From UBA6623 sp965238125 (GTDB lineage Bacteria > Acidobacteriota > Terriglobia > Bryobacterales > UBA6623), in the NCBI GenBank assembly GCA_965238125.1, contig OZ250179.1, positions 5,270,001-5,334,000 on the forward strand: a stretch of 64,000 bases of DNA. The letters are read 5' to 3'. A program made the translations under genes and the position numbers. Shown here piece after piece: positions 35,517 through 43,261 of the stretch (positions within the stretch are counted from its first letter, which is position 1; every line of letters begins with the position of its first letter). The notes beneath the pieces are model-generated. The model had not been told where the DNA came from and made no database searches. It saw nothing but the letters and a program-made list of their open reading frames with translations.

Positions 35517-35907
35517 CGAGAACGACGCCGGCCAGTGCGTCCTTCTCCAGCCAGATCTCGACATAATCATCCTGGTAGTCCCAGATCGCTCGACGGTAGG
35601 TTTGAGCGGTGTTTTCCAAAGCCTCTTCGAGTGACGAGAAGGACCTTGGTTTACGCATCCACCGCGTGTTGTCGGCGATCCAATGGAACGGGACGACCTT
35701 CTGTCGTCTCATCTGGCCCAGGAGCCGGCAGATCGTGTTCTTGTATTCGTTCTCGGTCTTCCCGATCGCGCCCATGCTTACGAGGCGGTAGAAGAGCTGC
35801 CGAACGGTCATCGGGTGATCTCCGGCAAGGACGCCGACCAAGGTGTCTTTCAAATCCTCGATCTCAACCTTGGTGCGGCGTTTTGTAAGGCTAGCCTTAT
35901 AAGTCAC
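35517..35907 (-). pseudogene. Spo11/TopoVI-like TOPRIM protein, N-terminal part
   Basis: The ATG at 35907 begins MTYKASLTKRRTKVEIEDLK. A winged-helix-like region follows (MTVRQLFYRLVSMGAIGKTE, then EYKNTICRLLGQMRRQKVVPF), comparable with the 5Y-CAP-type DNA-binding domain of Spo11 proteins. The first TOPRIM acidic motif is EIWLEKDALAGV. IS1380 copy 3 interrupts right after it. The start overlaps the stop of the primase-like gene by 4 bp, so the genes were translated together. Whether it cut DNA is unknown. Confidence 0.75.
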
Positions 35908-36500
35908 GCTGCCATCTCCATTGCCGCTGCCAACTCGGCCGGTTTCAACTCTTCGATGCGCTCGATTTGAGCGGCGATCTCGTCGCCGCGTAGGTCGTCA
36001 TGGGCCCGGGCCCAGATCGCCGCCCACGCCGCCCCATCTTCGGCGCCCGCGGCGAGCAGGGTCCGGGCGATAGCGGAATTGCCGTTTTCGCTGATGTAGA
36101 GTCGGTTCCGGTCGTCCCGGAGCGTCCGAAGCCGGTCCCGCCGCCAGTCGACCAGCTCACGAGCTTTGCGTTCGGCACCGGCGCGCCGGATGGCGTAGGC
36201 GCGCTTTTCCGCCGCCGTCAGTGGCCGCTGCCCGTCAAGCTCGACATTGAGATGTTGAGCCAGCCAACGCAACGCGTCCTGACGGTCGCAGCCGAGCACA
36301 ACCTGGATCAGGCCCAGAAGGCCGCCGCCGGTGCCGTGGGCATGATCGAAAAAGACGCCTTTCGCGTCGTCGAGCGAGACGTTATGGCCGTCGCCGGCGC
36401 GCCAAAATGCCACGCCGCGCCCGTGGCGAAGGGGGCCGCCGCCTAGCGCCTGCCATGTCTGCATGATCGACGTGCGGTCGAGCAGTTCGCGGGGCGTCAC
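35904..36500 (-). CDS. primase-like protein (CHC2-type fold without clear zinc site)
   Basis: A GTG at 36500 starts MTPRELLDRTSIMQTWQALGG. The conserved core WRAGDGHNVSLDDAKGVFFDHAHGTGGGLLGLIQ with AL.WLAQHLNV is the pattern of DnaG-like N-terminal domains in phage and mobile elements that have lost the zinc cysteines. The remaining 110 residues are helical and charged. It overlaps the TOPRIM gene start (ATGA-type) and the stop of the excisionase-like gene. It probably works with the D5-type helicase in island replication. Confidence 0.65.
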   Translation of the reverse strand: MTPRELLDRTSIMQTWQALGGGPLRHGRGVAFWRAGDGHNVSLDDAKGVFFDHAHGTGGGLLGLIQVVLGCDRQDALRWLAQHLNVELDGQRPLTAAEKRAYAIRRAGAERKARELVDWRRDRLRTLRDDRNRLYISENGNSAIARTLLAAGAEDGAAWAAIWARAHDDLRGDEIAAQIERIEELKPAELAAAMEMAA

Positions 36501-36706
36501 GCAGCCCCCTGGTGGTTGCCTGCGGCTGCATCTAACCAGCGATCGATTGTCGTGCGGGGCAGGATGTAACGTTTTCCGACCCTGATGGCGGGTATCTCGC
36601 CCCGTCGAATTCCCGCATAAACCGAATTCCGCGACAGCCCAGTCCGTACCACCAAGTCATCAACTGTGTATGTTACGATCTTTTCTTACTTTTCCGTGTT
36701 AGCCAT
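36497..36706 (-). pseudogene. excisionase-family DNA-binding protein with an in-frame stop
   Basis: The minus strand encodes TYTVDDLVVRTGLSRNSVYA, then GIRRGEIPAIRVGKRYILPRTTIDRWLDAA, a winged helix-turn-helix of the excisionase (MerR-like) type. The natural ATG (36704-36706, MANTEK) is followed by TAA at 36686-36688 and then EKIVTYTVDD in the same frame. The TAA looks like a nonsense mutation, unless translation begins at the later TTG/GTG codons. The gene's stop overlaps the GTG start of the primase-like gene. It could direct excision or regulate the operon. Confidence 0.6.
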
Positions 36707-36771
36707 GCTATGATGATCGCAAGTTGCCCCTTCCAGGTCAACATGATTTTAAGGATCAGAGCCGTAACACA

Positions 36772-37620
36772 ATGCAGGACGTTTTCAACTTCAGCCGACG
36801 CGTGACCGCGTACGAAATCCGAACCGCCCGGCCGACAAGCGGGCAACCGGGTGCTGGAAAAAAGGCCCGGTATCTGTGCGAGCGGGGGGGGACGGCGAGA
36901 GAGTACAATCCGCTCGCAGATCCTGCGGTGTTCCTGCGTTTCTCCGATGCGCACCCCCTCGAAGAGAACGCGATCGTCGATCTCGCCAATCAGTACGGAT
37001 TTCTCTTTGCGCATCAACTGTCGCTGGTTGGGCAATTGCCGGCGGGGGAACTCGTCGAATCATGGCGCAAGGAGACCGAGCATCTCCATGCAGCCGTTGA
37101 GCTTTGGGAAGCGAGCAGACATCGATTGTTGGCGTGGATAACCGAAGGAGTAGGCAAGCGGGAGAACGACTATATTTACAAAGGTCCGTTGGGCGATTAC
37201 CTCATTTCGTCGCCGCCCAGCCTCATCAACGCCGCAATGCACGTCTTGCAGCGGAGTGTTGACTACAAGTTGAAGTCCGCTTGCGAAGTAAGATTCTTGT
37301 GGAACGTAGAGCGCAGTAACGGGCTGGTTTATGATCATCCGAAGTCTCTTCAGGCTTGCCTGTGGCTGCAGCTCGCGTATGCCGTCGCAGGTAAAAGTCC
37401 AGAGGACTACCGCCGTTGTGGGGAATGTACGCGGCGTTTCGAAATCGCCGACACGATGCGTCGGGATTCCAAGTTTTGCTCCAATGCGTGTCGCGTCCGC
37501 GCGTACAGGCACCGCAAGAAGGAGGCTCAAAGACTCGGGGACAAAGGCGTACCGTTTCGCGAGATCGCACGACGTCTCGGCTCGGATGCCAAAACAGTGA
37601 AAGGATGGGTGATTAAATGA
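36772..37620 (+). CDS. phage-island protein with CGNR-like zinc finger and helix-turn-helix
   Basis: The ATG at 36772 gives 282 residues; a TTG at 36724 is an alternative. The N-terminal 200 residues resemble uncharacterised bacterial proteins with a mostly helical body. A zinc ribbon follows: CGECTRRFEI ... SKFCSNACRVRAYRHRKK, with four cysteines. The C-terminus, REIARRLGSDAKTVKGWV, is a helix-turn-helix. A DNA-binding regulator is the natural reading. Its last codon overlaps the integrase start (ATGA), so it is co-translated with the integrase and divergent from the replication operon. Confidence 0.65.
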   Translation: MQDVFNFSRRVTAYEIRTARPTSGQPGAGKKARYLCERGGTAREYNPLADPAVFLRFSDAHPLEENAIVDLANQYGFLFAHQLSLVGQLPAGELVESWRKETEHLHAAVELWEASRHRLLAWITEGVGKRENDYIYKGPLGDYLISSPPSLINAAMHVLQRSVDYKLKSACEVRFLWNVERSNGLVYDHPKSLQACLWLQLAYAVAGKSPEDYRRCGECTRRFEIADTMRRDSKFCSNACRVRAYRHRKKEAQRLGDKGVPFREIARRLGSDAKTVKGWVIK

Positions 37621-37881
37621 GAGGAACGGTTTACAAGAAGCCCCTGCCCTCCGGCACGGTCCGCTGGCAACTCCAGGTTGACGCCGGACGCGACAAGAAC
37701 GGCAAGCGCATCCGAATCACGAAAAGCTTCGCCCGCAAACGGGCAGCCGATGACGCTCTCGCGCATTTACTGGGAGAGCGGCGAGGAAACAATGACCGGC
37801 TCGACAAGCCGACGCCCGACACCCTAGCGGAGTTTCTCCCTGAGTGGCTCACGCAGCACGCGGAGCGTTATTGCGAGCCTA
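37617..37881 (+). pseudogene. island tyrosine integrase, N-terminal part
   Basis: MRGTVYKKPLPSGTVRWQLQ through KSFARKRAADDALAHLL is an arm-type DNA-binding domain of lambda-like integrases, leading into the start of the core-binding domain (AEFLPEWLTQHAERYCEP). IS630 copy A interrupts after 88 codons, at a TA. The gene resumes at 38975 in the same frame once the element and one TA are removed (CEP joined to KTVERYRQLLAY). Confidence 0.85.
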
Positions 37882-38974
37882 TTGAGTCTCGCAAAACAAA
37901 GTGACACCTTTTTGGGGTACGTACGTCTTTGTATGTATGGGAAATACAAAAGGCGTACGGCGGGATTTCGAGGCCCTGGAGAAGCGCCGTTTCAAAGCGA
38001 TCCGGTTGGTCGAGCAAGGCTGTAGTCAGTCCGAGACAGCGAGGCGATTGAAGGTCGCGCGGCAAAGCGTCAGCGAGTGGCTGCGACGATACCGGCGTGA
38101 CGGCGAAGCCGGGTTGCGCCAGGCCGGCCGCGCCGGCCGTAAGCCGCTGTTGGACGCCGCGCAGCTCGAACGCCTCGAGGCGTTGCTGCTGGAAGGCCCC
38201 GAGGCGCACGGCTTCCCGACGCCGCTGTGGAGCTGTCCGCGGGTCGCTCGTCTGATCGGAGACGAGTTCGGCGTGCGCTATCACGAGGGCCATGTCTGGA
38301 AGATCCTGCGGGCGCTCGGTTGGAGCCCGCAACGGCCCGTCGGCAAAGCGCGGGAGCGCAACGAAGAGGCCATCCGCGGCTGGCAGCGCAAGACTTGGCC
38401 GGCCATTAAAAAAAAGCCCGCAAAGAAGAACGTACGATCGTCTTCATCGACGAAAGCGGATTGAGTCAGAAGCCGCATCGTTGCCGCACCTGGGCGCCGC
38501 GCGGCGAGACACCGGTGTTGGAGTTCAACTTCAACTGGGACAAGCTGTCGGTGTCGGCCGGGCTGACGTTGCGCAACTTTTACTTCCGGCTCTATCCCGG
38601 CGCGATCGGCGAGCTGGAGGTCATCGACTTCCTGAAGGCTTTGGTGCGCCACATCGACGGCCCACTGCTGATCGTCTGGGACCGGCTGCCGGCGCACCGC
38701 AGCCGCCTGGTGCGGGAGTTCATCCAGCTCTCCGAGGATCACATCGCAACGGAGTACTTGCCGCCCTATGCGCCGGAGTTGAACCCGGTGGAATACATTT
38801 GGGCGTACTGGAAGCAGCACGAGTTGCCCAACGTCTGCCCGAAGGACTACTGGGAACTCGACGAGCGCGCCCGCAAAGCGCTGCGGCGAATGCGCCGCAA
38901 ACCGCGCTTGATTACCGCTTTCTGGAAACAGTCTTCTCTTTGTCTCGATTGACAGTATATTATGCGAGACTCAG
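37882..38974 (+). mobile_element. IS630-family element, copy A (complete, 1093 bp)
   Basis: The ends carry inverted repeats TTGAGTCTCGCA and CTGAGTCTCGCA (read inward from 37882 and 38974). The TA target duplications at 37880-37881 and 38975-38976 are those expected for IS630/Tc1-mariner elements. A second, nearly identical copy lies at 41782-42874 in opposite orientation, about 2.8 kb away. Confidence 0.95.
37937..38952 (+). CDS. IS630-family transposase (two frames joined by -1 slippage)
   Basis: The first frame (ATG at 37937, stop 38464) encodes the helix-turn-helix half (CSQSETARRLKVARQSVSEWLRRY) and a second HTH part. The catalytic half lies in the -1 frame to 38952: D in IVFIDESG, D in LLIVWDRLPAHRS and E in LNPVEYIWAYWK. 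At 38406-38415 the run A8G provides the slippery heptamer A AAA AAG in the right phase for -1 frameshifting, so a fused protein of about 338 residues is expected. All DDE residues are present. Confidence 0.92.
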
Positions 38975-39914
38975 TAAGACCGTCGAGCGGTACCGCCAAC
39001 TGCTCGCCTATCCGATTGAAGCGCTCGGACACGTACCGATGAGAGAGTTGTCCACGTTGATGCTGGAGCGGTTCTATAACGCCCTACTGGAGACTCCCGC
39101 CCGGTCAGGGCGTCCGCTCGCACCCAAGAGCATCAGGCACATACACGATTGCTTGCGGTCTAGCTTCAAGACGGCTATTCGCTGGGATGTGTTGAAGGTG
39201 AACCCGGCTGCCGCCTGCAAGCTGCCGAAAGTGGAAACCAAGAAGGCTGGAGTGCTCGAAGATGAGCACTTCGAGTTCCTGTTGGACGCCGCGCGCAGTC
39301 ACCCATGGATGTATGCCTTGCTGTTCGTCGCGAGTGCTACCGGACTACGCCGGGGCGAGTTGTTGGCTCTGGTGTGGGCGGATTTGGACCTTATCCACAA
39401 TTCCATGCTCGTCTCGAAGTCGCTGGAACAGACGAAAGCCGGTCTGCGCATCAAGACCCCGAAGAGCGACAAGGACCGCACTTTGACGTTGCCCGCGACT
39501 GCGGTCGATGTGCTGAAAGAGCACCGCCGCCGACAACAGGAGTTTCGTGGGGCCTTCGGTGACGACTACCGCACGGATCTAGACCTTGTTTTTGCGACAC
39601 CGAAAGGCGACTACTTGAAACCCAACACGGTCAGCCCCGCAGTGTGCGAGCTGGCCCGCAAGTGCGGCTTCAAAGGCGTAGGGCTCCACACACTGCGACA
39701 CACGCACGGGAGCCAGCTCATTTCCGCAGGCGTACCCCTGCCGGTAGTGAGCAAGCGCTTGGGGCATTCCTCGGTCGATTTCACGCTAAGGGTTTACGCG
39801 CACGCCTTCGACAAAGATGAAGTCGCCGCAGCCGAAATTTGGGACCAAAAAATAGGGGCCGCGATTCTCCGACAGACCCCGTGGCAGCACGTGGCAGCAC
39901 GACGGACCCATTAG
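38975..39914 (+). pseudogene. island tyrosine integrase, C-terminal catalytic part
   Basis: It resumes KTVERYRQLLAYPIEALG, then the core-binding domain (LAPKSIRHIHDCLRSSFKTAI) and the catalytic domain: Arg in TGLRRGELLAL, His and Arg in LHTLRHTHGS, His in LGHSS, Tyr in RVYAHA. All catalytic residues are present in this half, but it lacks the DNA-binding N-terminus and a natural start because IS630 copy A separates them. Restored length is about 400 residues. The stop is 36 bp from the 3' end of tRNA-Glu, the presumed attachment site. Confidence 0.88.
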
Positions 39915-39950
39915 CCCGCCTAACTCGTTGAAAGAATTAGGAAAGAGTGG

Positions 39951-40025
39951 CGTCCCCAGCGGGATTTGAACCCGCGTTGCCGCCGTGAAAGGGCGGTGTC
40001 CTAGGCCGGGCTAGACGATGGGGAC
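39951..40025 (-). tRNA. tRNA-Glu (anticodon UUC)
   Basis: The minus strand folds as a standard tRNA. The acceptor pair is GTCCCCA/TGGGGAC and the anticodon arm is CCGCC-CTTTCAC-GGCGG with anticodon TTC in the loop. The T arm is GCGGG-TTCAAAT-CCCGC, and the discriminator base is G. No CCA is encoded. The 3' end faces the integrase gene, as expected for a tRNA used as an integration site. Confidence 0.95.
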
Positions 40026-40383
40026 GGAGGTGGGATCTACGTTTCCGGGGACTTCTCGCGCGACCTAAGCTCTATTTTGTGAGTTCGGTTTTGCGCAAGG
40101 CTTGGGCAGGAGTCTTTCGGCGGCCGAAAGCACTCCCAACCACATCAATTTTCAGTGTATCGGAGGGCTTGAGAAGCGTCAAATGGGGCGGCGAAGGGAG
40201 CGTGGGTGTGGCGACAAGAACGGCGCCGGTTGAGCCTTGCGCCAATTTGCTCCCGCCGTGCAGCGGTGTTCAAGGGGACATTTCCACTGGGCGGTGATAC
40301 CGGTGATACCGACATGCCAATCGGGGTCGACGGCGCGCGATACAATATACGAGGTAGCCGCGCGCCGCGTCGAAAAAACCGCC
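40026..40383. other. intergenic region without recognised genes
   Basis: About 360 bp hold the promoters of tRNA-Glu (leftward) and the GDH3-like gene (rightward). A short tandem GGTGATACC GGTGATACC at about 40294-40311 is the only repeat seen. Confidence 0.5.
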
Positions 40384-40926
40384 ATGAAAAGAAGAGACGT
40401 CCTCAAATCCGCCCTGCTCGGTACCGGCGCTGTGGTCAGCGGCACGGCGGCCGGCCACTCTCACACGTCGGTCGCTCCCGCTTCGGCGGCTTCGGCGGCG
40501 GCGGCCTCGGCTTCCGAAGCGTGGAAGCCGCTGCTGTTTGATGCTCACCAGGGCGAGACCGTGACGATTCTCTCGGATCTGATCATCCCCGCTACCGATA
40601 CGCCCGGTGCTGGGGAAGCCGGCGTCACGGCCTATATCGACCTGATTCTCAACGACGGTGACGCCGCGGCCCGGGAAGAATTTCTGAGCGGGCTCGGGTG
40701 GCTGGATGGTTACGCTATTCGCCGGCACAATCAGCCCTTCGCTCGCTTGAGTGCCGATGAGCAGACGGCCCTGCTCAAGACGCTGGACGACACGAAGCTA
40801 CCTGACTTGAAAACGGGTGCACGGTTTTTCAAGCAGGTCAAGCAATTGACCGTCGAAGGCTACTACACCTCGAAAATCGGCATCGACGAGCTGAACAAGC
40901 ACGGCGTCCCGGATACTTACGTTTGA
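40384..40926 (+). CDS. gluconate 2-dehydrogenase subunit 3-like protein with Tat-type signal
   Basis: The 180-residue protein begins MKRRDVLKSALLGTGAVVSG, a twin-arginine-type signal. It then shows the subunit 3 pattern: VTILSDLIIPATDTPGAGEAGV, YIDLILND, FLSGLGWLD and the C-terminal FFKQVKQLTVEGYYTSKIG. In this family the small subunit escorts a large FAD-dependent (GMC) dehydrogenase through the membrane. The large subunit is not in the window. The next gene on the other strand is a cytochrome c lipoprotein that could accept electrons. A truncated second copy lies at 45765-46070. Confidence 0.85.
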   Translation: MKRRDVLKSALLGTGAVVSGTAAGHSHTSVAPASAASAAAASASEAWKPLLFDAHQGETVTILSDLIIPATDTPGAGEAGVTAYIDLILNDGDAAAREEFLSGLGWLDGYAIRRHNQPFARLSADEQTALLKTLDDTKLPDLKTGARFFKQVKQLTVEGYYTSKIGIDELNKHGVPDTYV

Positions 40927-40935
40927 CGGGGGCTG

Positions 40936-41403
40936 TCAAGGCTTCGCGAGCAATTCTTCGACACTCCAATAGTCGCTTCGGTCCACGTGCGCGGCTCGGA
41001 CTTTCGTGACGTCGGCCGGCCCGACAAGCTCGCTCAGGCCTCCGAAGCGGCGGCGCACAAACGTCAGCAGCAAAGCCGTTTCCCGGTCGGAGAGTATTGC
41101 CCCAACCCCCGGCATTTCCCGATCGTACACCTCGCCGGCGATCTCCATCCGCCCGCGCACCCCGTGCAGGACGATCTTGATCAGCCGCTCCGGAGGGCCC
41201 GTGACCCAGGAGGCGCCTTCGAGCGGTGGGGCCTGCCCGACTGCCTGTCCGTCGTATTGGTGGCAGGCGGCGCAGTAGGCCGCGAACAGCGGCTCGCCCG
41301 GATCGCGATCGGCGACTCGCGCGCGCCGAAGCGAGCCCATGCAGCCGGCGAGCAGCACGGCGGTGCAAAGAATCGCCAGGTTGTGAAAACCGTACCGTCG
41401 CAC
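40936..41403 (-). CDS. cytochrome c lipoprotein
   Basis: The 155-residue protein has a lipoprotein signal (LAILCTAVLLAGCMG, with the lipobox cysteine) and one haem c site CAACH. A later methionine in REMPGVGAILSD fits the axial ligand (pattern MPG...LSD.E). It belongs to single-haem class I cytochromes tethered to a membrane and would carry electrons for a periplasmic dehydrogenase such as the GDH3-associated enzyme. It converges with the GDH3-like gene, 9 bp between stops. The upstream region contains the duplicated hairpin segment. Confidence 0.88.
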   Translation of the reverse strand: MRRYGFHNLAILCTAVLLAGCMGSLRRARVADRDPGEPLFAAYCAACHQYDGQAVGQAPPLEGASWVTGPPERLIKIVLHGVRGRMEIAGEVYDREMPGVGAILSDRETALLLTFVRRRFGGLSELVGPADVTKVRAAHVDRSDYWSVEELLAKP

Positions 41404-41448
41404 TCGGGTTCAAGCATAGCGCGGGCTCGGCGTGGTCTGATTGAGGCG

Positions 41449-41610
41449 GAGGGGAAGGAATGACCGGAAGGTCCGCAAGAAAAATGCCCAGGTGCCTCAA
41501 TGAGGTGCGGCTATAGGGTGCTCTAGGCACATAGGTACGCCGCGGACCTTCCAACCTCGGAAGCCCGCTGTTCCCTACGAGGTCACCTGGACGAGATCGA
41601 TTGTACGCCC
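41449..41610. ncRNA. duplicated hairpin-rich segment, copy 1 (candidate structured RNA)
   Basis: A noncoding segment shared with 46078-46230. Conserved elements in order are GGGGAAGGAATGACC; GAGGTGCGGCTATA; an inner stem GTGC/GCAC whose loop differs between copies (TCTAG here, TTTTC there); a stem GCGGC/GCCGC around it; and CCTTCCAACCTCGGAAGCCC, where CCTCG pairs with CGAGG 18 nt later. The stems are kept in both copies while loops differ. The strand and identity are unknown; no match to a known riboswitch or RNA class was recognised. It could also be a small mobile repeat. Confidence 0.45.
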
Positions 41611-41737
41611 AGACCGGCCGCAGGTCAAGATGAATCTGTTGTGAACTCAGGAAATACCGACACCTCGTTTGCTCAGAAAAGGCCGGCGATATGTGTGAGC
41701 CAAAACTTTGCCGGCTGAGAGACGACCACATTTGCCG

Positions 41738-41781
41738 TTACCGGTTGGCGGACTCCGGCGAGACGACGAAATCGTCAGCTA
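41738..41781 (-). pseudogene. HigA-like antitoxin, last codons (separated by IS630 copy B)
   Basis: Removing IS630 copy B and one TA makes the antitoxin frame continue as KQERLADDFVVSPESANR and stop at 41738. In the present sequence the frame instead ends a few codons into the IS (KQERLLSLAK). Confidence 0.65.
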
Positions 41782-42874
41782 CTGAATCTCGCATAATATA
41801 CTGTCAATCGAGACAAAGAGAAGACTGTTTCCAGAAAGCGGTAATCAAGCGCGGTTTGCGGCGCATTCGCCGTAGCGCTTTGCGGGCGCGCTCGTCGAGT
41901 TCCCAGTAGTCCTTCGGGCAGACGTTGGGCAACTCGTGCTGCTTCCAGTACGCCCAAATGTATTCCACCGGGTTCAACTCCGGCGCATAGGGCGGCAAGT
42001 ACTCCGTTGCGATGTGATCCTCGGAGAGCTGGATGAACTCCCGCACCAGGCGGCTGCGGTGCGCTGGCAGCCGGTCCCAGACGATCAGCAGTGGGCCGTC
42101 GATGTGGCGCACCAAAGCCTTCAGGAAGTCGATGACCTCCAGCTCGCCGATCGCGCCGGGATAGAGCCGGAAGTAAAAGTTGCGCAACGTCAGCCCGGCC
42201 GACACCGACAGCTTGTCCCAGTTGAAGTTGAACTCCAACACCGGTGTCTCGCCGCGCGGCGCCCAGGTGCGGCAACGATGCGGCTTCTGACTCAATCCGC
42301 TTTCGTCGATGAAGACGATCGTACGTTCTTCTTTGCGGGCTTTTTTTTAATGGCCGGCCAAGTCTTGCGCTGCCAGCCGCGGATGGCCTCTTCGTTGCGC
42401 TCCCGCGCTTTGCCGACGGGCCGTTGCGGGCTCCAACCGAGCGCCCGCAGGATCTTCCAGACATGGCCCTCGTGATAGCGCACGCCGAACTCGTCTCCGA
42501 TCAGACGAGCGACCCGCGGACAGCTCCACAGCGGCGTCGGGAAGCCGTGCGCCTCGGGGCCTTCCAGCAGCAACGCCTCGAGGCGTTCGAGCTGCGCGGC
42601 GTCCAACAGCGGCTTACGGCCGGCGCGGCCGGCCTGGCGCAACCCGGCTTCGCCGTCACGCCGGTATCGTCGCAGCCACTCGCTGACGCTTTGCCGCGCG
42701 ACCTTCAATCGCCTCGCTGTCTCGGACTGACTACAGCCTTGCTCGACCAACCGGATCGCTTTGAAACGGCGCTTCTCCAGGGCCTCGAAATCCCGCCGTA
42801 CGCCTTTTGTATTTCCCATACATACAAAGACGTACGTACCCCAAAAAGGTGTCACTTTATTTTGCGAGACTCAA
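41782..42874 (-). mobile_element. IS630-family element, copy B (complete, 1093 bp)
   Basis: Ends CTGAATCTCGCA (41782) and TTGAGTCTCGCA (inward from 42874), flanked by TA at 41780-41781 and 42875-42876. It is the same length as copy A and nearly identical, in inverted orientation, which points to very recent transposition. Confidence 0.95.
41804..42819 (-). CDS. IS630-family transposase (two frames joined by -1 slippage)
   Basis: The organisation is as in copy A: helix-turn-helix frame from the ATG at 42819 to 42292, catalytic frame ending at 41804 with IVFIDESG, LLIVWDRLPAHRS and LNPVEYIWAYWK. The slippery A8 run is present as T8 on the plus strand (42345-42352). The protein is practically identical to copy A. 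Confidence 0.92.
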
Positions 42875-42875
42875 T

Positions 42876-43197
42876 AAGCGTTCCTGCTTTGGGGAGGTGC
42901 CGGACGTCAAGATATCCGGCTCGAACGCAATTCTGAGCCCCAGCGATCTGAGAATCGCCGTAAAGCTCCCATAGGTTGGATTCCCGGATTCGCTCAGCAT
43001 ACGGTAGATGCTTTCTCGACTAATACCGGCGCGTTTCGCCAGGTCGGACATCGTCGTGCTCGCCTCGGCAACATCGCGTAGGGCAACCAAGAGCATTTCA
43101 TCAGAATCCCCAAGTGCGGCGTTCAAATAGTGCGCTGCGGCTCTTGGATCCTGAAGGTGTTCTAGAAGAGCGTCATGATGTGGCCGCGTACGTTTAG
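42876..43197 (-). pseudogene. HigA-like antitoxin, main part (cut by IS1595 and IS630)
   Basis: The segment reads KRTRPHHDALLEHLQDPRAAAHYLNAALGD, then the helix-turn-helix SDLAKRAGISRESIYRMLSE and LRIAFEP, as in antitoxins of HigBA-like modules with a Gp49-type toxin. The true start, ATG CC, lies at 45314-45316 beyond the IS1595 element (8-bp duplication TACGTTTA). A TTG at 43126 could still start a shortened protein of 89 residues. The last codons lie beyond IS630 copy B. Normally this protein binds the toxin and represses the operon. Confidence 0.8.
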
Positions 43198-43226
43198 GGA
43201 ATTATATACGAAAGTGGCGAAAACAC

Positions 43227-43255
43227 TTGACATCTGCGCCACTTTGCGGTAAGAT
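43227..43255 (+). promoter_or_regulatory. IS1595 transposase promoter, leaderless layout
   Basis: TTGACA at 43227-43232, a 17-bp spacer and TAAGAT at 43250-43255 form a good sigma-70-like promoter inside the left end. The ATG is at 43262, where transcription itself would be expected to start, so the mRNA may be leaderless. Confidence 0.6.
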
Positions 43256-43261
43256 GTAGTC

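Larger units (their letters stand above)
30603..39950. mobile_element. phage-derived island (satellite-like) ending at tRNA-Glu
   Basis: Genes of phage type fill this stretch: terminase small subunit (cut by IS256), DUF3102-like, small proteins, D5-type helicase, TOPRIM protein, primase-like protein and excisionase-like protein on the minus strand, and a zinc-finger protein and tyrosine integrase on the plus strand. The integrase stops 36 bp before the 3' end of tRNA-Glu, a classic integration site. No capsid, portal or tail genes are present. The left end is lost at the IS256 element, so it may be a satellite or a prophage whose structural genes were deleted. No second att copy was found. 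Confidence 0.7.

Noticed and set aside
30603..39950. A second att copy for the tRNA-Glu island
   Set aside because: I looked for the tRNA 3' end (GGGATTTGAACCCGCG) to the left, especially around 28-31 kb, and found none. The left end was probably lost with the IS256 insertion.
41449..41610. Hairpin segment as 6S, SRP, RNase P RNA or a known riboswitch
   Set aside because: I compared it from memory with the conserved cores of these RNAs and several riboswitches and found no match. A covariance search is needed, so no name is given.
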